Counted from the stretch's first letter, positions 1 through 7,040 are shown. The stretch: 22,759 bases of DNA from Desulfobulbaceae bacterium (GCA_003517965.1 DOZO01000030.1:4166-26924), one strand, 5' to 3'. The notes: generated from the sequence alone by a model not told the origin. Program-made: numbers and translations.

Positions 1-131
1 CAATAGCACACTTCGCAGACCTTTTCCTCGCATCTGCGGCACTGCTGAGTAGTTACAAATACCAGGAGATCGCCGCAGCCCAGTTGCGCGGAGCTGCTGA
101 ACGGTTACGTGGCCAGCGTGTTTTAGGCTAA
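1..131 (+). CDS. C-terminal end of an unidentified gene (partial)
   Basis: An open frame runs in from the window edge (first full codon at 3) and stops with TAA at 129-131. It encodes about 42 residues rich in Ala, Leu and Arg that look like amphipathic helix, ending in RLRGQRVLG. The stop lies 10 bases before the GTG start of the ABC exporter gene, and the exporter's AGGGG ribosome binding site overlaps the stop. This suggests the two genes are cotranscribed. The fragment is too short to assign a family. A chance open frame of this length is possible, so confidence is modest. Confidence 0.45.
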   Translation, partial: IAHFADLFLASAALLSSYKYQEIAAAQLRGAAERLRGQRVLG

Positions 132-141
132 GGGGTGAGGG

Positions 142-1926
142 GTGACAAATCAGCAACAACCAAGGTGGGGGACGGGTGGAATATCTGCTCTTTGGCTTAT
201 CCGTCCCTTTGTCAGACGATATTTTCCTCGCCTCATTGGTGGCCTTCTTGCCCTGTTGATTGTCGATCTGCTTCAGCTTGGCATCCCCCGTCTGGTGAAA
301 AGGGCGGTGGATCTTCTGGCCAACGGCGTGGCCAGTCAGATGGCCCTGGCCCAAAGTGCCCTGGCTATCTTCCTGCTTGCTCTTGGTATTGCCGGTTGTC
401 GTTTTGTCTGGCGCTATCTCATTCTCGGTTTCTCCCGCCTGGTGGAACGGGATCTGCGCGATGATTTTTTTCGCCACCTGCTTACCCTGGATTGGCCTTT
501 TTTTCAGAAAAATCCGGTGGGCTCGATAATGGCGCTGGCCACCAATGATCTGGCCGCGGTGCAGTTGGCCGGGGGGATGGGTCTGGTGGCCTGTGCTGAC
601 GCCGTCATCATGGGTATTGCCGCCCTGGCCTGCATGGCCTATATCAGCCCGCACCTCACTCTGATTGCCGTAATCCCCATGCCTTTGCTGGCACTGCTTA
701 CCAGGGTGCTGTCCGCCAGATTGCATCGTCGTTTTCTCAAGGTTCAGGAGCAGTTTTCCCGACTCACCGAATTTGCCCGCGGTACTATCACCAGTATCCG
801 TCTGCTCAAGGCTTACACTCAGGAAGATCCGCAAGCTGAGGGCTTCAGCCGTCTCGGACGTCAGTATCAGCGGGATAATATCCTCTTGGCCAGGGTACAT
901 GGCACCCTGTTTCCTATTTCCGGGTTGGTGAGCAATATCAGCTTGCTGCTGGCGATTTTTTTCGGTGGTCGTCTGGTGATTGTCGGGGTGATTACGGTGG
1001 GGGATTTTGTCGCTTTTATTTCCTATCTCTACCTGTTGACCTGGCCAATGATGGCGGTGGGTTGGGTGACCAATCTCTTTCAGCGCGGCATGACCTCCCT
1101 GGGGCGGCTTGATGAAATCATGGGAGCCAGACCAATTTTGGTGAATCCGGCGCAGCCTGTTCCTTTTTCCACCGGGTCAACGGAAATAAGTCTGCGTAAC
1201 CTGTATTTTCGCTATGCGGGGCAGGGGCAAGCGGCTCTGACTGAGGTCAGTTGCGTTATTAGGGCCGGGGAGATTGTTGGCCTTGTTGGGCGAAGCGGCT
1301 CGGGGAAAAGCACGCTTTGTCATTTGCTGGCCCGGCAATATCCTGTTCCGGATGGGGTAATTTTTCTGAATGATGTTGATATCAACCGCTTGTCTCTGGC
1401 TTCGGTGCGCTTGCATGTTGCCTATGTGCCGCAGGATGTGCTGCTTTTTTCCGATACTGTGGCCGCAAACATCGCCTTTGGTAATCCGGAGGCCAGCCAG
1501 GAGCAGATCGAGATGGCCGCCCGGATCTGCCGTATTCACGAGGAAATCCTTGGTCTCAGCGAGGGCTATCAGACCAGGATTGGTGAGCGTGGGGTCAAGC
1601 TTTCTGGGGGCCAGCGCCAGCGTATCGCCTTGGCCAGAGCGATTCTCCTGGATCGACCTCTGCTGATCATCGACGATAGTCTATCCGCCGTGGATCTGGA
1701 AACTGAGCAGGAGATCATCTCTGGTCTGGCTGCCTTTCTGCCGGGGCGGACCTGCCTTATCGTCTCACACCGGATTGCCCCCTTGCGGGATGCGGCCCGG
1801 ATAATGGTCTTGGAAGAAGGCCGGTTGCTGGCTCAGGGAAATCACCTGCAACTTCTGGCGACAAGCCCATTCTACCGCACCATGTGTGAGCAGCAGCAGA
1901 TGCGTCATCAGGAAAAGGAATTGTAA
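142..1926 (+). CDS. Heterodimeric ABC exporter half-transporter, degenerate-site subunit (MdlA/YheI/TM287 type)
   Basis: This is a 594-residue fused membrane-plus-ATPase exporter subunit. Roughly the first 320 residues form the six-helix ABC transmembrane domain. The rest is the nucleotide-binding domain: Walker A GRSGSGKST at 383-391, Q-loop in YVPQD, signature LSGGQ at 487-491, Walker B ending in Asp511-Asp512, and the H-loop histidine in IVSHR. The catalytic glutamate after Walker B is replaced by Asp512 (IIDDSLSAVD). That substitution is characteristic of the degenerate-site subunit of heterodimeric exporters such as BmrC/YheI and TM287. The GTG start at 142 has AGGGG seven bases upstream. 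The partner gene begins two bases after the stop. Substrate cannot be told from sequence; drugs, lipids or peptides are all exported by this class. Confidence 0.93.
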   Translation: MTNQQQPRWGTGGISALWLIRPFVRRYFPRLIGGLLALLIVDLLQLGIPRLVKRAVDLLANGVASQMALAQSALAIFLLALGIAGCRFVWRYLILGFSRLVERDLRDDFFRHLLTLDWPFFQKNPVGSIMALATNDLAAVQLAGGMGLVACADAVIMGIAALACMAYISPHLTLIAVIPMPLLALLTRVLSARLHRRFLKVQEQFSRLTEFARGTITSIRLLKAYTQEDPQAEGFSRLGRQYQRDNILLARVHGTLFPISGLVSNISLLLAIFFGGRLVIVGVITVGDFVAFISYLYLLTWPMMAVGWVTNLFQRGMTSLGRLDEIMGARPILVNPAQPVPFSTGSTEISLRNLYFRYAGQGQAALTEVSCVIRAGEIVGLVGRSGSGKSTLCHLLARQYPVPDGVIFLNDVDINRLSLASVRLHVAYVPQDVLLFSDTVAANIAFGNPEASQEQIEMAARICRIHEEILGLSEGYQTRIGERGVKLSGGQRQRIALARAILLDRPLLIIDDSLSAVDLETEQEIISGLAAFLPGRTCLIVSHRIAPLRDAARIMVLEEGRLLAQGNHLQLLATSPFYRTMCEQQQMRHQEKEL

Positions 1927-1928
1927 CG

Positions 1929-3728
1929 GTGTGGGATAATTACGGTTATTTCGAAGAAGACCAGTTGGGCAAGTTTGGTGATCTCAGCCTCTGGCGGCGG
2001 ATTGTTTTCTTGAGCAGGCCATACTGGCTTGGGGCTTTGCTGGCTGTGCTGCTTTCTTTTATCGTGGTGGGCTGCGGCCTCTCCCTGCCTTATTTGATCC
2101 GCCTGGCTGTGGATGATATTATTCTCAACACCAGCCTTGCCGCTGATCTTCGGATGGAGGGGCTCAAGCGGTTGGCCCTTGCCTTTTGCGGCCTCATGGT
2201 TCTCGAGTTTCTCGGTAATTTTATTCAGGTGTTGATCCTTGAGTGGACAGGGCAAAGGATCATGCATCGGATGCGGCAAATGATGTTTGTCCATCTCCTG
2301 CGTCTGGAGCTGAAGTTTTTTCACCAGAACCCGGCGGGTCGACTGGTAACCAGACTGACCAATGATATTCAGAACATGCATGAAATGTTCACCTCGGTGA
2401 TCGTCACCCTGTTCAATGACGGGGTCAAGCTTCTTGGTATCCTGGGGATTCTCTTTTGGATGAACTGGCGGCTGGCTCTGGGTATCTGTCTTCTTCTGCC
2501 AGTGATGGTGGGCAATACCCTCTGGTTCAGCCGTCTGGCCCGTGACGCCTTCCGGCAGATTCGTACCCATCTGGCCCAGATCAACTCTTTCTTGCAGGAG
2601 TCCCTGTCCGGTGTTTCGCTTATCCAGCTTTTTCTCCGGGAGCAGTCCAGTCAGGCGCGATTTTCCTCGCTCAACCAGGCCTTTTTTGCCAAGGCTCTCT
2701 ATCAGATCAGGGTATTCGCCGTATTTATGCCGCTCATCGAGTTGATGAGCGCACTGACTATCGGCACCATCCTCTGGTATGGCGGCAGCCAGGTCATGGC
2801 CGGCAAGATGAGCGTCGGGATGTTGGTAGCCTTTCTTTCCTACATGCGTCTCTTTTTTCAGCCCATGCGCGAGCTGTCGCAAAAGTATTCCATTGTCCAA
2901 TCGGCCCTGGCCTCGGCGGAACGCATCTTTCAGCTGCTCGATACCAAAGCAATCCTGCCGTTGCCCCCTTCTCCCTTAAGACCTGCTTCCAGCAAAGGCG
3001 AGATCGAGTTTAAAGAGGTTAGTTTTGGTTATGAGCCGGAGCGACCGGTGCTGGAGCATTTTTCCCTAAAAATTCCGCCTGGCCAAACCCTGGCCATCGT
3101 CGGCGCTACCGGTAGTGGCAAGACCACGATCATCAATCTTTTGGAGAGGTTTTACGATCCAGATGCAGGGGAGATCCTGCTTGATGGCATTGACTTGCGC
3201 GTCCTTGATCCGGACTGGCTGCGTCGTCAGGTGGGGCTGGTGATGCAGGATGTTTTTCTACTGCCAGGTACCATCCGGGACAATGTCCTGCTTGAGGTCG
3301 AAAAAACCGATGAGGCGTTATGGGAGATTCTTGACAAAGCGCAGCTGGGTCGCCTTGTTCGCCAGTTGCCTGAGGGACTTGCAACCAGGGTAGGGGAGGG
3401 TGGTATTGACTTGTCCGCTGGGCAGCGGCAATTGCTCGCCTTTGCCAGAGTTCTTGCCAGAGAGCCGCGCATCTTGGTACTGGATGAGGCCACCGCCAGT
3501 GTTGATCCCGAAAGCGAGAAGCTCACCGAGCAGGCCATTGCCGCCACCTTTGCCGGGCGGACTAATATCGTTATCGCCCACCGGCTTTCCACGATCCGCA
3601 GGGCCGATCATGTTCTGGTAATGGCTGAGGGCAGGATCATTGAGCAGGGGAGTCACGCGGAATTGGCGGTGGCCAATGGGGCGTATCAGAGGGTGCTGAC
3701 TATTTCCGGTGCCAGCTCAGGTCACTAA
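1929..3728 (+). CDS. Heterodimeric ABC exporter half-transporter, catalytic subunit (MdlB/YheH/TM288 type)
   Basis: This 599-residue subunit is the partner of the preceding gene and is almost certainly translated with it. It starts with GTG two bases after the upstream TAA, and an AAGGA motif lies in the end of that gene. The transmembrane domain covers roughly residues 20-340. The ATPase domain has Walker A GATGSGKTT at 392-400, Walker B with the canonical Asp519-Glu520 pair (LVLDEATASVD) and the H-loop in IAHRLS. The signature is LSAGQ (495-499), not LSGGQ. In the heterodimer this altered signature faces the degenerate Walker B of the partner, so one nucleotide site is consensus and the other is not. 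This matches the known asymmetry of TM287/288. The exported substrate is unknown. Confidence 0.93.
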   Translation: MWDNYGYFEEDQLGKFGDLSLWRRIVFLSRPYWLGALLAVLLSFIVVGCGLSLPYLIRLAVDDIILNTSLAADLRMEGLKRLALAFCGLMVLEFLGNFIQVLILEWTGQRIMHRMRQMMFVHLLRLELKFFHQNPAGRLVTRLTNDIQNMHEMFTSVIVTLFNDGVKLLGILGILFWMNWRLALGICLLLPVMVGNTLWFSRLARDAFRQIRTHLAQINSFLQESLSGVSLIQLFLREQSSQARFSSLNQAFFAKALYQIRVFAVFMPLIELMSALTIGTILWYGGSQVMAGKMSVGMLVAFLSYMRLFFQPMRELSQKYSIVQSALASAERIFQLLDTKAILPLPPSPLRPASSKGEIEFKEVSFGYEPERPVLEHFSLKIPPGQTLAIVGATGSGKTTIINLLERFYDPDAGEILLDGIDLRVLDPDWLRRQVGLVMQDVFLLPGTIRDNVLLEVEKTDEALWEILDKAQLGRLVRQLPEGLATRVGEGGIDLSAGQRQLLAFARVLAREPRILVLDEATASVDPESEKLTEQAIAATFAGRTNIVIAHRLSTIRRADHVLVMAEGRIIEQGSHAELAVANGAYQRVLTISGASSGH

Positions 3729-3810
3729 TGTCAGGCTATATGGAGATAACCTAATTCCATTTCTAAATCAAAAGAGCATTTTTCCATAATCTCTCTCGTC
3801 AAGAGAACAA

Positions 3811-3830
3811 GGGCACGGCATGCCGTGCCC
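3811..3830. repeat. 20-bp perfect intergenic palindrome
   Basis: The sequence gggcacggcatgccgtgccc is its own reverse complement with no spacer. It lies in the 126-base gap between the convergent ABC exporter and zinc-ribbon genes. No T-run follows on either strand, so it is not a standard intrinsic terminator. It resembles short dispersed REP-like palindromes. Only one copy is present in this window. Confidence 0.6.
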
Positions 3831-3854
3831 CTACTGTATGATTAAATCTTCGGT

Positions 3855-4376
3855 TTAGAAATAACCTAACATAAGGCTTAAAAGCCACACGAGGCATGCG
3901 GCCCCGCCAATCCATAAGAGCAAATTTAAGGTCCAACTCCCAAAAGTTGGTTTTGCTACGGACTGCTTTGCTGCGGACTGCTTTGCTGCGGACTGCTTTG
4001 CTGCGGACTGCTTTGCTGCGGACTGCTTTGCTGCGGAACTAATTTTTTGTACGTCCTCTCGTAAAAATGGCTTGGGATCATCACATTTTGGGGGAATACC
4101 AGGGTTTACAGGTATCTGCATCTCGCAGATAGGTGATTCTGCCAGTCGGACAGTTTTGCACTTTGGACAGGTTGATACGCGTCTTGAGAAGTTATGTCCG
4201 CAACTCTGGCAGCTTGCCAGAAGCCATGGGGGTGGCATGTTTGGTAAGGGTGATAGGGATGGCGGATCCCAATCAATGGGCATCCCGCATTGATTGCAGA
4301 GTGTTAGTTCCGCGGTTCGAGAGTTAACTTTATTAGCTGAACCACAGTTCCTGCAATCCGTTATATTGTCAGACAT
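3855..4376 (-). CDS. Zinc-ribbon membrane protein with AAKQS tandem repeats
   Basis: This 173-residue protein has two zinc-ribbon-like Cys sets: Cys8/Cys11/Cys27/Cys30 and Cys56/Cys59/Cys70/Cys73. A low-complexity linker of five AAKQS pentads (about 114-139) follows, then a single C-terminal hydrophobic helix (about 149-171). The layout suggests a tail-anchored protein with cytoplasmic zinc ribbons on a flexible, positively charged tether. An AGGAG motif lies 9-13 bases before the ATG. The family resembles the many bacterial 'zinc-ribbon domain' proteins of unknown role; no enzyme motif is visible. It sits about 60 bases outside the left repeat of the integrative element, so it could be host chromosome or residue of an earlier insertion. 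Confidence 0.75.
   Translation of the reverse strand: MSDNITDCRNCGSANKVNSRTAELTLCNQCGMPIDWDPPSLSPLPNMPPPWLLASCQSCGHNFSRRVSTCPKCKTVRLAESPICEMQIPVNPGIPPKCDDPKPFLREDVQKISSAAKQSAAKQSAAKQSAAKQSAAKQSVAKPTFGSWTLNLLLWIGGAACLVWLLSLMLGYF
3961..4035. repeat. Five perfect 15-bp tandem repeats inside the zinc-ribbon gene
   Basis: The unit gactgctttgctgcg occurs five times in a row with no differences. Degenerate further copies flank the array. The 15-bp unit keeps frame and encodes AAKQS on the minus strand. Perfect identity at synonymous positions suggests recent expansion by slippage, so copy number probably varies between strains. Confidence 0.92.
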
Positions 4377-4436
4377 CTCCCCGTTCTCCTGGAAACTGAT
4401 AGCGGCTTTGGCTGAGGGATCATAGATCTGTCTCTA

Positions 4437-4570
4437 TTATCCTACCCGTTACAATACCCGGATTCAAGCGGTTTTTATCGGACGGCCCTGGACGCAAAAA
4501 AGCCCGCTTTCCTTTTCAGGGGCGGGCTTTATGGACTTCCCCGGACTGTGCCGGTTTTACGAAGGCCGGA
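4437..4570. repeat. Left attachment repeat (attL) of the integrative element
   Basis: Bases 4437-4560 are identical to 8460-8583 over 124 bp. This tract contains the tRNA terminator hairpin (4496-4530). In the right copy the next 10 bases (8584-8593) hold the tRNA CCA end, and they are missing on the left. Matching then resumes for gaaggccgga (4561-4570 and 8594-8603), which is tRNA acceptor/T-arm sequence. The left copy therefore looks like the displaced 3' end of tRNA-Leu with a 10-bp deletion. The deletion would be tolerated because the functional tRNA lies at the other end. Confidence 0.88.
4496..4530 (-). terminator. Duplicated tRNA/operon terminator (left copy)
   Basis: The stem aaagcccgc/gcgggcttt (4499-4507 and 4522-4530) followed by a T6 run on the minus strand is identical to the copy at 8519-8553. 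It is now separated from its tRNA by the element and may stop minus-strand transcription leaving the element. Confidence 0.8.
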
Positions 4571-4629
4571 GTATAGTTAGTCTATTAACAGTCTAATATT
4601 GTGTTCTTTATTGGTTTGTCTATTTTTAC

Positions 4630-4651
4630 CTACCCGTTATCCTACTCGTTA
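4630..4651. promoter_or_regulatory. Putative integrase arm-type sites, left end
   Basis: Two direct copies, ctacccgtta (4630-4639) and ctactcgtta (4642-4651), sit 12 bp apart. The right end has a matching pair with the same spacing and orientation (8453-8462, 8465-8474). Closer to the left core, AGTCTAT/AGTCTAA recurs 11 bp apart at 4579 and 4590 and could bind the AlpA-like protein. These roles are inferred from position. Confidence 0.5.
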
Positions 4652-4662
4652 AAGATTGCTCC

Positions 4663-4719
4663 TGCACCAAGAGGCGCGCGCGGCCGCCCCGTCGAGCCGG
4701 GCGCGCGCCTCCTGGTGCA
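4663..4719. repeat. GC-rich hairpin, 19-bp arms with one mismatch (candidate replication signal)
   Basis: Arms 4663-4681 and 4701-4719 are complementary except for one A/C mismatch. They enclose a 19-base loop that can itself form a short CGGC/GCCG stem. The arm core is alternating GC (gcgcgcgc). It lies in the ~550-base non-coding end of the element, upstream of the replication genes. Such structures act as double-strand or single-strand origins in rolling-circle replicons; that role is inferred. Confidence 0.75.
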
Positions 4720-4849
4720 TTACGTTCCCTGCGTTCTCCCCCTGCGTTATTACTGATCGCTTTGATAGAATCATATCATTGTCGGCTTGCAACTTGTTAT
4801 TTTGCCCGTTGAATATGCCGCCACTACTGATTTATAGCCCTTTTGCTTT

Positions 4850-4913
4850 TACCAGAGGGGGTTGGGGTGGTTTCCCCCCTTCTGGGGGGAAACCACCCCA
4901 ACCCCCTCTGGTA
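4850..4913. repeat. Perfect 30-bp-stem hairpin (candidate origin or packaging signal)
   Basis: Bases 4850-4879 and 4884-4913 are perfect reverse complements separated by a four-base loop (ttct). The stem holds purine/pyrimidine-biased blocks such as gagggggttggggtgg. No T-run follows, and it does not end a gene, so termination is unlikely. A 64-nt near-blunt hairpin in the leader of an HUH-Rep module would be stable in single-stranded circular DNA. This recalls the origins of rolling-circle replicons and the packaging hairpin of filamentous phages. Confidence 0.9.
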
Positions 4914-5070
4914 TGCCACTTTCGCTTGATCAGTGTTCCGGCTTCTCCGGGTTTATTAAAGTCTCAAATCTCACCGCGTATTTTTTCCAATCTTTTTTAA
5001 TCTCCCTCGACCTCGCTCGTCGGTCGTCTTGAGAGTATATATAGATATTTTGAGCAAGTGCAAAAAAAAC

Positions 5071-5105
5071 TTGACTTAACACTTATTGACACTATATGGT
5101 GTTAA
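5071..5105 (+). promoter_or_regulatory. Promoter with flanking operator for the replication module
   Basis: A TTGACT -35 (5071-5076) is followed after 16 bases by a TATATG -10 (5093-5098). An inverted repeat, TTAACAC at 5076-5082 and GTGTTAA at 5099-5105, brackets the spacer and -10. This is a likely operator. Binding by the ribbon-helix-helix protein encoded directly downstream would give autoregulation; that is inference. AAGGAG at 5110-5115 is the ribosome binding site of that gene. Confidence 0.6.
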
Positions 5106-5123
5106 AAAAAAGGAGATATGATA

Positions 5124-5429
5124 ATGGTCAGAACATTAAAATCCCGCTTAAACGTTTACATTGATCCGGAAACTCATGAAAGAGTTATTGAATATAGCCA
5201 GAAAACAGGTATTTCTGTTTCTCATCTGGTTAATTCTATTCTTTCTTCAATGTTTAATGCCAAGACAGAGGAGCTTTCTTTCCTTGATTTCTCAAATGAA
5301 TATGTAGATAAATTGATTTCTGGACTGACACCTCAGAAAAAATTGTCGCATGAACAGCCAATTGATATTGAGGTTTTTAAAGAAGAGATAAAAAAACAGA
5401 TTTTAGAGGAGTTGAAAAAAAATCTATAG
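5124..5429 (+). CDS. Ribbon-helix-helix DNA-binding regulator
   Basis: This is a small protein of about 101 residues. Its N-terminus, SRLNVYIDPETHERVIEYSQ followed by KTGISVSHLVNSIL, has the beta-strand plus two-helix pattern of CopG/Arc-type ribbon-helix-helix proteins. The C-terminal half is charged and ends in a Lys/Glu-rich helix. I place the start at ATG 5124 because AAGGAG ends eight bases before it; the in-frame ATG at 5118 would be only two bases away. It is the first gene of the element's plus-strand module, directly behind a promoter with an inverted repeat. It probably controls copy number or expression of the replication protein, as CopG does in rolling-circle plasmids. That role is inferred from family and position. 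Confidence 0.75.
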   Translation: MVRTLKSRLNVYIDPETHERVIEYSQKTGISVSHLVNSILSSMFNAKTEELSFLDFSNEYVDKLISGLTPQKKLSHEQPIDIEVFKEEIKKQILEELKKNL

Positions 5430-5436
5430 AAAAATA

Positions 5437-5481
5437 GCCTGCTGACGGAGTCTCCTACGACAGTTCTTCCGTACAGCAGGC
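5437..5481. repeat. Hairpin between the regulator and the replication gene
   Basis: Arms gcctgctgacgga (5437-5449) and tccgtacagcaggc (5468-5481) pair over 13 bp with one bulged base, leaving an 18-base loop. It lies eight bases after the ribbon-helix-helix stop and 32 bases before the rep start. It could be an attenuator, an antisense-RNA target or the nick-site structure. The sequence does not decide among these. Confidence 0.65.
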
Positions 5482-5513
5482 CCTACCCATAACCCCTTTA
5501 AAGAGGTGTACGA

Positions 5514-6398
5514 ATGCAACAATCTTACAGCGTAGTTGCGTCATCTGTCAATTATTATGTTGATCATGGTGCGGATCACACAATTACCATTTTTAACGGC
5601 GTTACAAAACTAAAGACTTCTATTAAATTTAAAAGTGGTTCCCGGTCTGGTGGCGGTGTGCGAAAAGCCATCAAGGAGTTTTCTTCTCGTTCGCGTCTCA
5701 ATATGATGCAGGGCATATTTTCCCGCTCTCTGTATCCGTCTCTTTTTATTACTCTGACCTATCCGCGTTTTTATCCTGCCTGTGCCACAGAGTGGAAATG
5801 TCATCTTGATAATTTCTATAAGGCATTACGCCGAAAGTTACCTGGCTCATGTTTTTACTGGAAGCTTGAACCGCAAAAACGCGGGGCTCCTCATTTTCAT
5901 CTACTTGGCCTCCCAGGAGAAGAAATAAATCTTTTCCTCTTGAGGCAAATAGTTGCCGCTATTTGGTTTCGTGTTTGTGATACTGGCGACTTTAAGCATT
6001 TCTTGGCAGGCACCAGCGTTGAACCTATTTCGGGAGTTTCTAAGAAAATTCGTGCTTATGTCTGTAAGTATATCGGTAAGTCTAATTTTTCTTGTACCCT
6101 TGAAGCGTGGCAAACTCCAGGCAGATTCTGGGGCATCCTCGGTCGTAATAATCTTCCTCCTTGTCTTGCTAATAAGGTGAAAATTTCTAAGGAAGATTTT
6201 TATCGGGTGAAAAGATGTATGCGGAGCTGGCTCAAGCGTCTCTCTCCTTCGTCTTGCAAATATTCTGAACGGCTTAAAAAGCTTCCTTCTTTTTTTCTGT
6301 TTGTCTCGTGTGAAGTCATGATTAAATTGGTTGAATTTATTACTTGCGCCATTTTGCCGCCTCCTGAAGTTTTCCTGCAAGAGGAGGGGGTAAAATGA
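5514..6398 (+). CDS. HUH-endonuclease rolling-circle replication initiator
   Basis: This 294-residue protein carries the three motifs of HUH replication initiators in order: motif 1 FITLTY (78-83); motif 2 PHFHLLG with metal-binding His127 and His129; motif 3 YVCKYIGK, with Tyr182 as probable nucleophile and Lys185/Tyr186 following. A downstream GRFWGILGRNNLP block resembles initiators of filamentous and other small ssDNA phages and related plasmids. Such enzymes nick one strand at the origin, stay linked to the 5' end through tyrosine, and re-ligate after displacement synthesis. The single motif-3 nucleophile pattern favours a Y1-type enzyme, although Tyr186 is close. Start choice is supported by AGAGGTG six bases upstream. 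The next gene overlaps by ATGA. The exact subfamily is uncertain. Confidence 0.88.
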   Translation: MQQSYSVVASSVNYYVDHGADHTITIFNGVTKLKTSIKFKSGSRSGGGVRKAIKEFSSRSRLNMMQGIFSRSLYPSLFITLTYPRFYPACATEWKCHLDNFYKALRRKLPGSCFYWKLEPQKRGAPHFHLLGLPGEEINLFLLRQIVAAIWFRVCDTGDFKHFLAGTSVEPISGVSKKIRAYVCKYIGKSNFSCTLEAWQTPGRFWGILGRNNLPPCLANKVKISKEDFYRVKRCMRSWLKRLSPSSCKYSERLKKLPSFFLFVSCEVMIKLVEFITCAILPPPEVFLQEEGVK

Positions 6399-6616
6399 TT
6401 CGTTATTATTGGTGTTCGATTTGCAAGACTGCTTCGGCCTGGAATCTTGATTTTTCTGGATGTTATCCTGAAACTCTGCTTTTTTCGTGCTCTTGCGGCG
6501 TCATTACCAATGACCAAGAGGAATGGGAGCATATCCGGAAGTTTGTTTCTTCTCTTCCTGAAATTCCAGAAAAAGGCGTTCGTTATAAATTTGCGCGCCG
6601 GGAGTATATAATATGA
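6395..6616 (+). CDS. Small zinc-ribbon-like protein of the element
   Basis: This 73-residue protein has an N-terminal CSIC and a later CSC, consistent with a small zinc-binding fold (WCSICKTASAW then LFSCSCG). The C-terminal half is charged and ends in RREYII. It overlaps the replication gene by ATGA and has GAGGAGG about eight bases before its ATG inside rep, so translation is coupled. I do not recognise the family. Its position between rep and the AlpA-like gene suggests an accessory DNA-binding or replication factor; in filamentous phages a single-strand binding protein often sits here, but there is no motif to claim that. Confidence 0.65.
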   Translation: MIRYYWCSICKTASAWNLDFSGCYPETLLFSCSCGVITNDQEEWEHIRKFVSSLPEIPEKGVRYKFARREYII

Positions 6617-6819
6617 AACCACCTCTTGAAGATTTGGCAATTTTACGGCTTCCGGAAGTAATGCGTCTTGTTTCTCTGAGTAAAAGCACCATTTACCAGA
6701 TGAAAAAAGAGGGGCGGTTTCCTTGTTCTGTATCTCTTGGCCCTCGTGCTGTCGGCTGGTTGGTCGGTGATATTCGCGCCTGGTTGCAGGTTATTTCCCA
6801 GATCGGTGTCCGGCCATGA
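6613..6819 (+). CDS. AlpA-like helix-turn-helix regulator/excisionase
   Basis: This 68-residue protein has the compact AlpA/MerR-like winged-helix pattern: RLPEVMRLVSLSKSTIYQMK is the helix-turn-helix, KEGRFPCSVSLGPRAVGW the wing, then LVGDIRAWL. AlpA of the P4-like element CP4-57 activates excision, and related proteins serve as recombination directionality factors for P4-type integrases. This element has such an integrase, so the pairing makes sense. It overlaps both neighbours by ATGA, and GGGAG lies eight bases upstream of the ATG. A possible target is the 11-bp-phased AGTCTA repeat pair at 4579-4597 beside the left core. Confidence 0.85.
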   Translation: MKPPLEDLAILRLPEVMRLVSLSKSTIYQMKKEGRFPCSVSLGPRAVGWLVGDIRAWLQVISQIGVRP

Positions 6820-7040
6820 ATAAAGAAAAACCCAGAAATAAAATCAAAGAATGGATTGAATATTTAGAAGAACATGACACAGAGTTTCTTTACAGTAAAG
6901 TCGGCTGTTTTCTTAGGGAGGAATTTCCCGAATTTTCAGCTTTTGTTGTTGGTGATGTCCACCTTCAACATATCAAGAGGATTCGAAATAAACGAGGTGA
7001 TAAACCACGATTGCTGGTTATTATTGGCGGCAAGACCTGA
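6816..7040 (+). CDS. Small unknown protein ending the replication module
   Basis: This 74-residue protein is highly charged: an N-terminal helix rich in Lys and Glu, a middle segment FLREEFPEFSAFVVGD, and a basic C-terminal part (RIRNKRGDKPR) ending LLVIIGGKT. I do not recognise a family. The ATGA overlap with the AlpA-like gene makes it the last member of a translationally coupled chain, which argues that it is real even though its own ribosome binding site is weak. It could be a small DNA-binding or anti-host protein; nothing in the sequence decides this. Confidence 0.55.
   Translation: MNKEKPRNKIKEWIEYLEEHDTEFLYSKVGCFLREEFPEFSAFVVGDVHLQHIKRIRNKRGDKPRLLVIIGGKT

Noticed and set aside
1908..2900. 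Long minus-strand open frame inside the second ABC exporter gene
   Set aside because: It is antisense to a clear ABC transporter and encodes a Gln/His-rich product typical of shadow frames.
3961..4035. Regular 15-bp repeats as a CRISPR or iteron array
   Set aside because: The repeats have no spacers, keep frame inside a gene and encode a sensible linker.
4656..5000. Open frame across the element leader
   Set aside because: It runs through both large inverted repeats, has no convincing ribosome binding site and encodes low-complexity sequence dictated by the hairpins.
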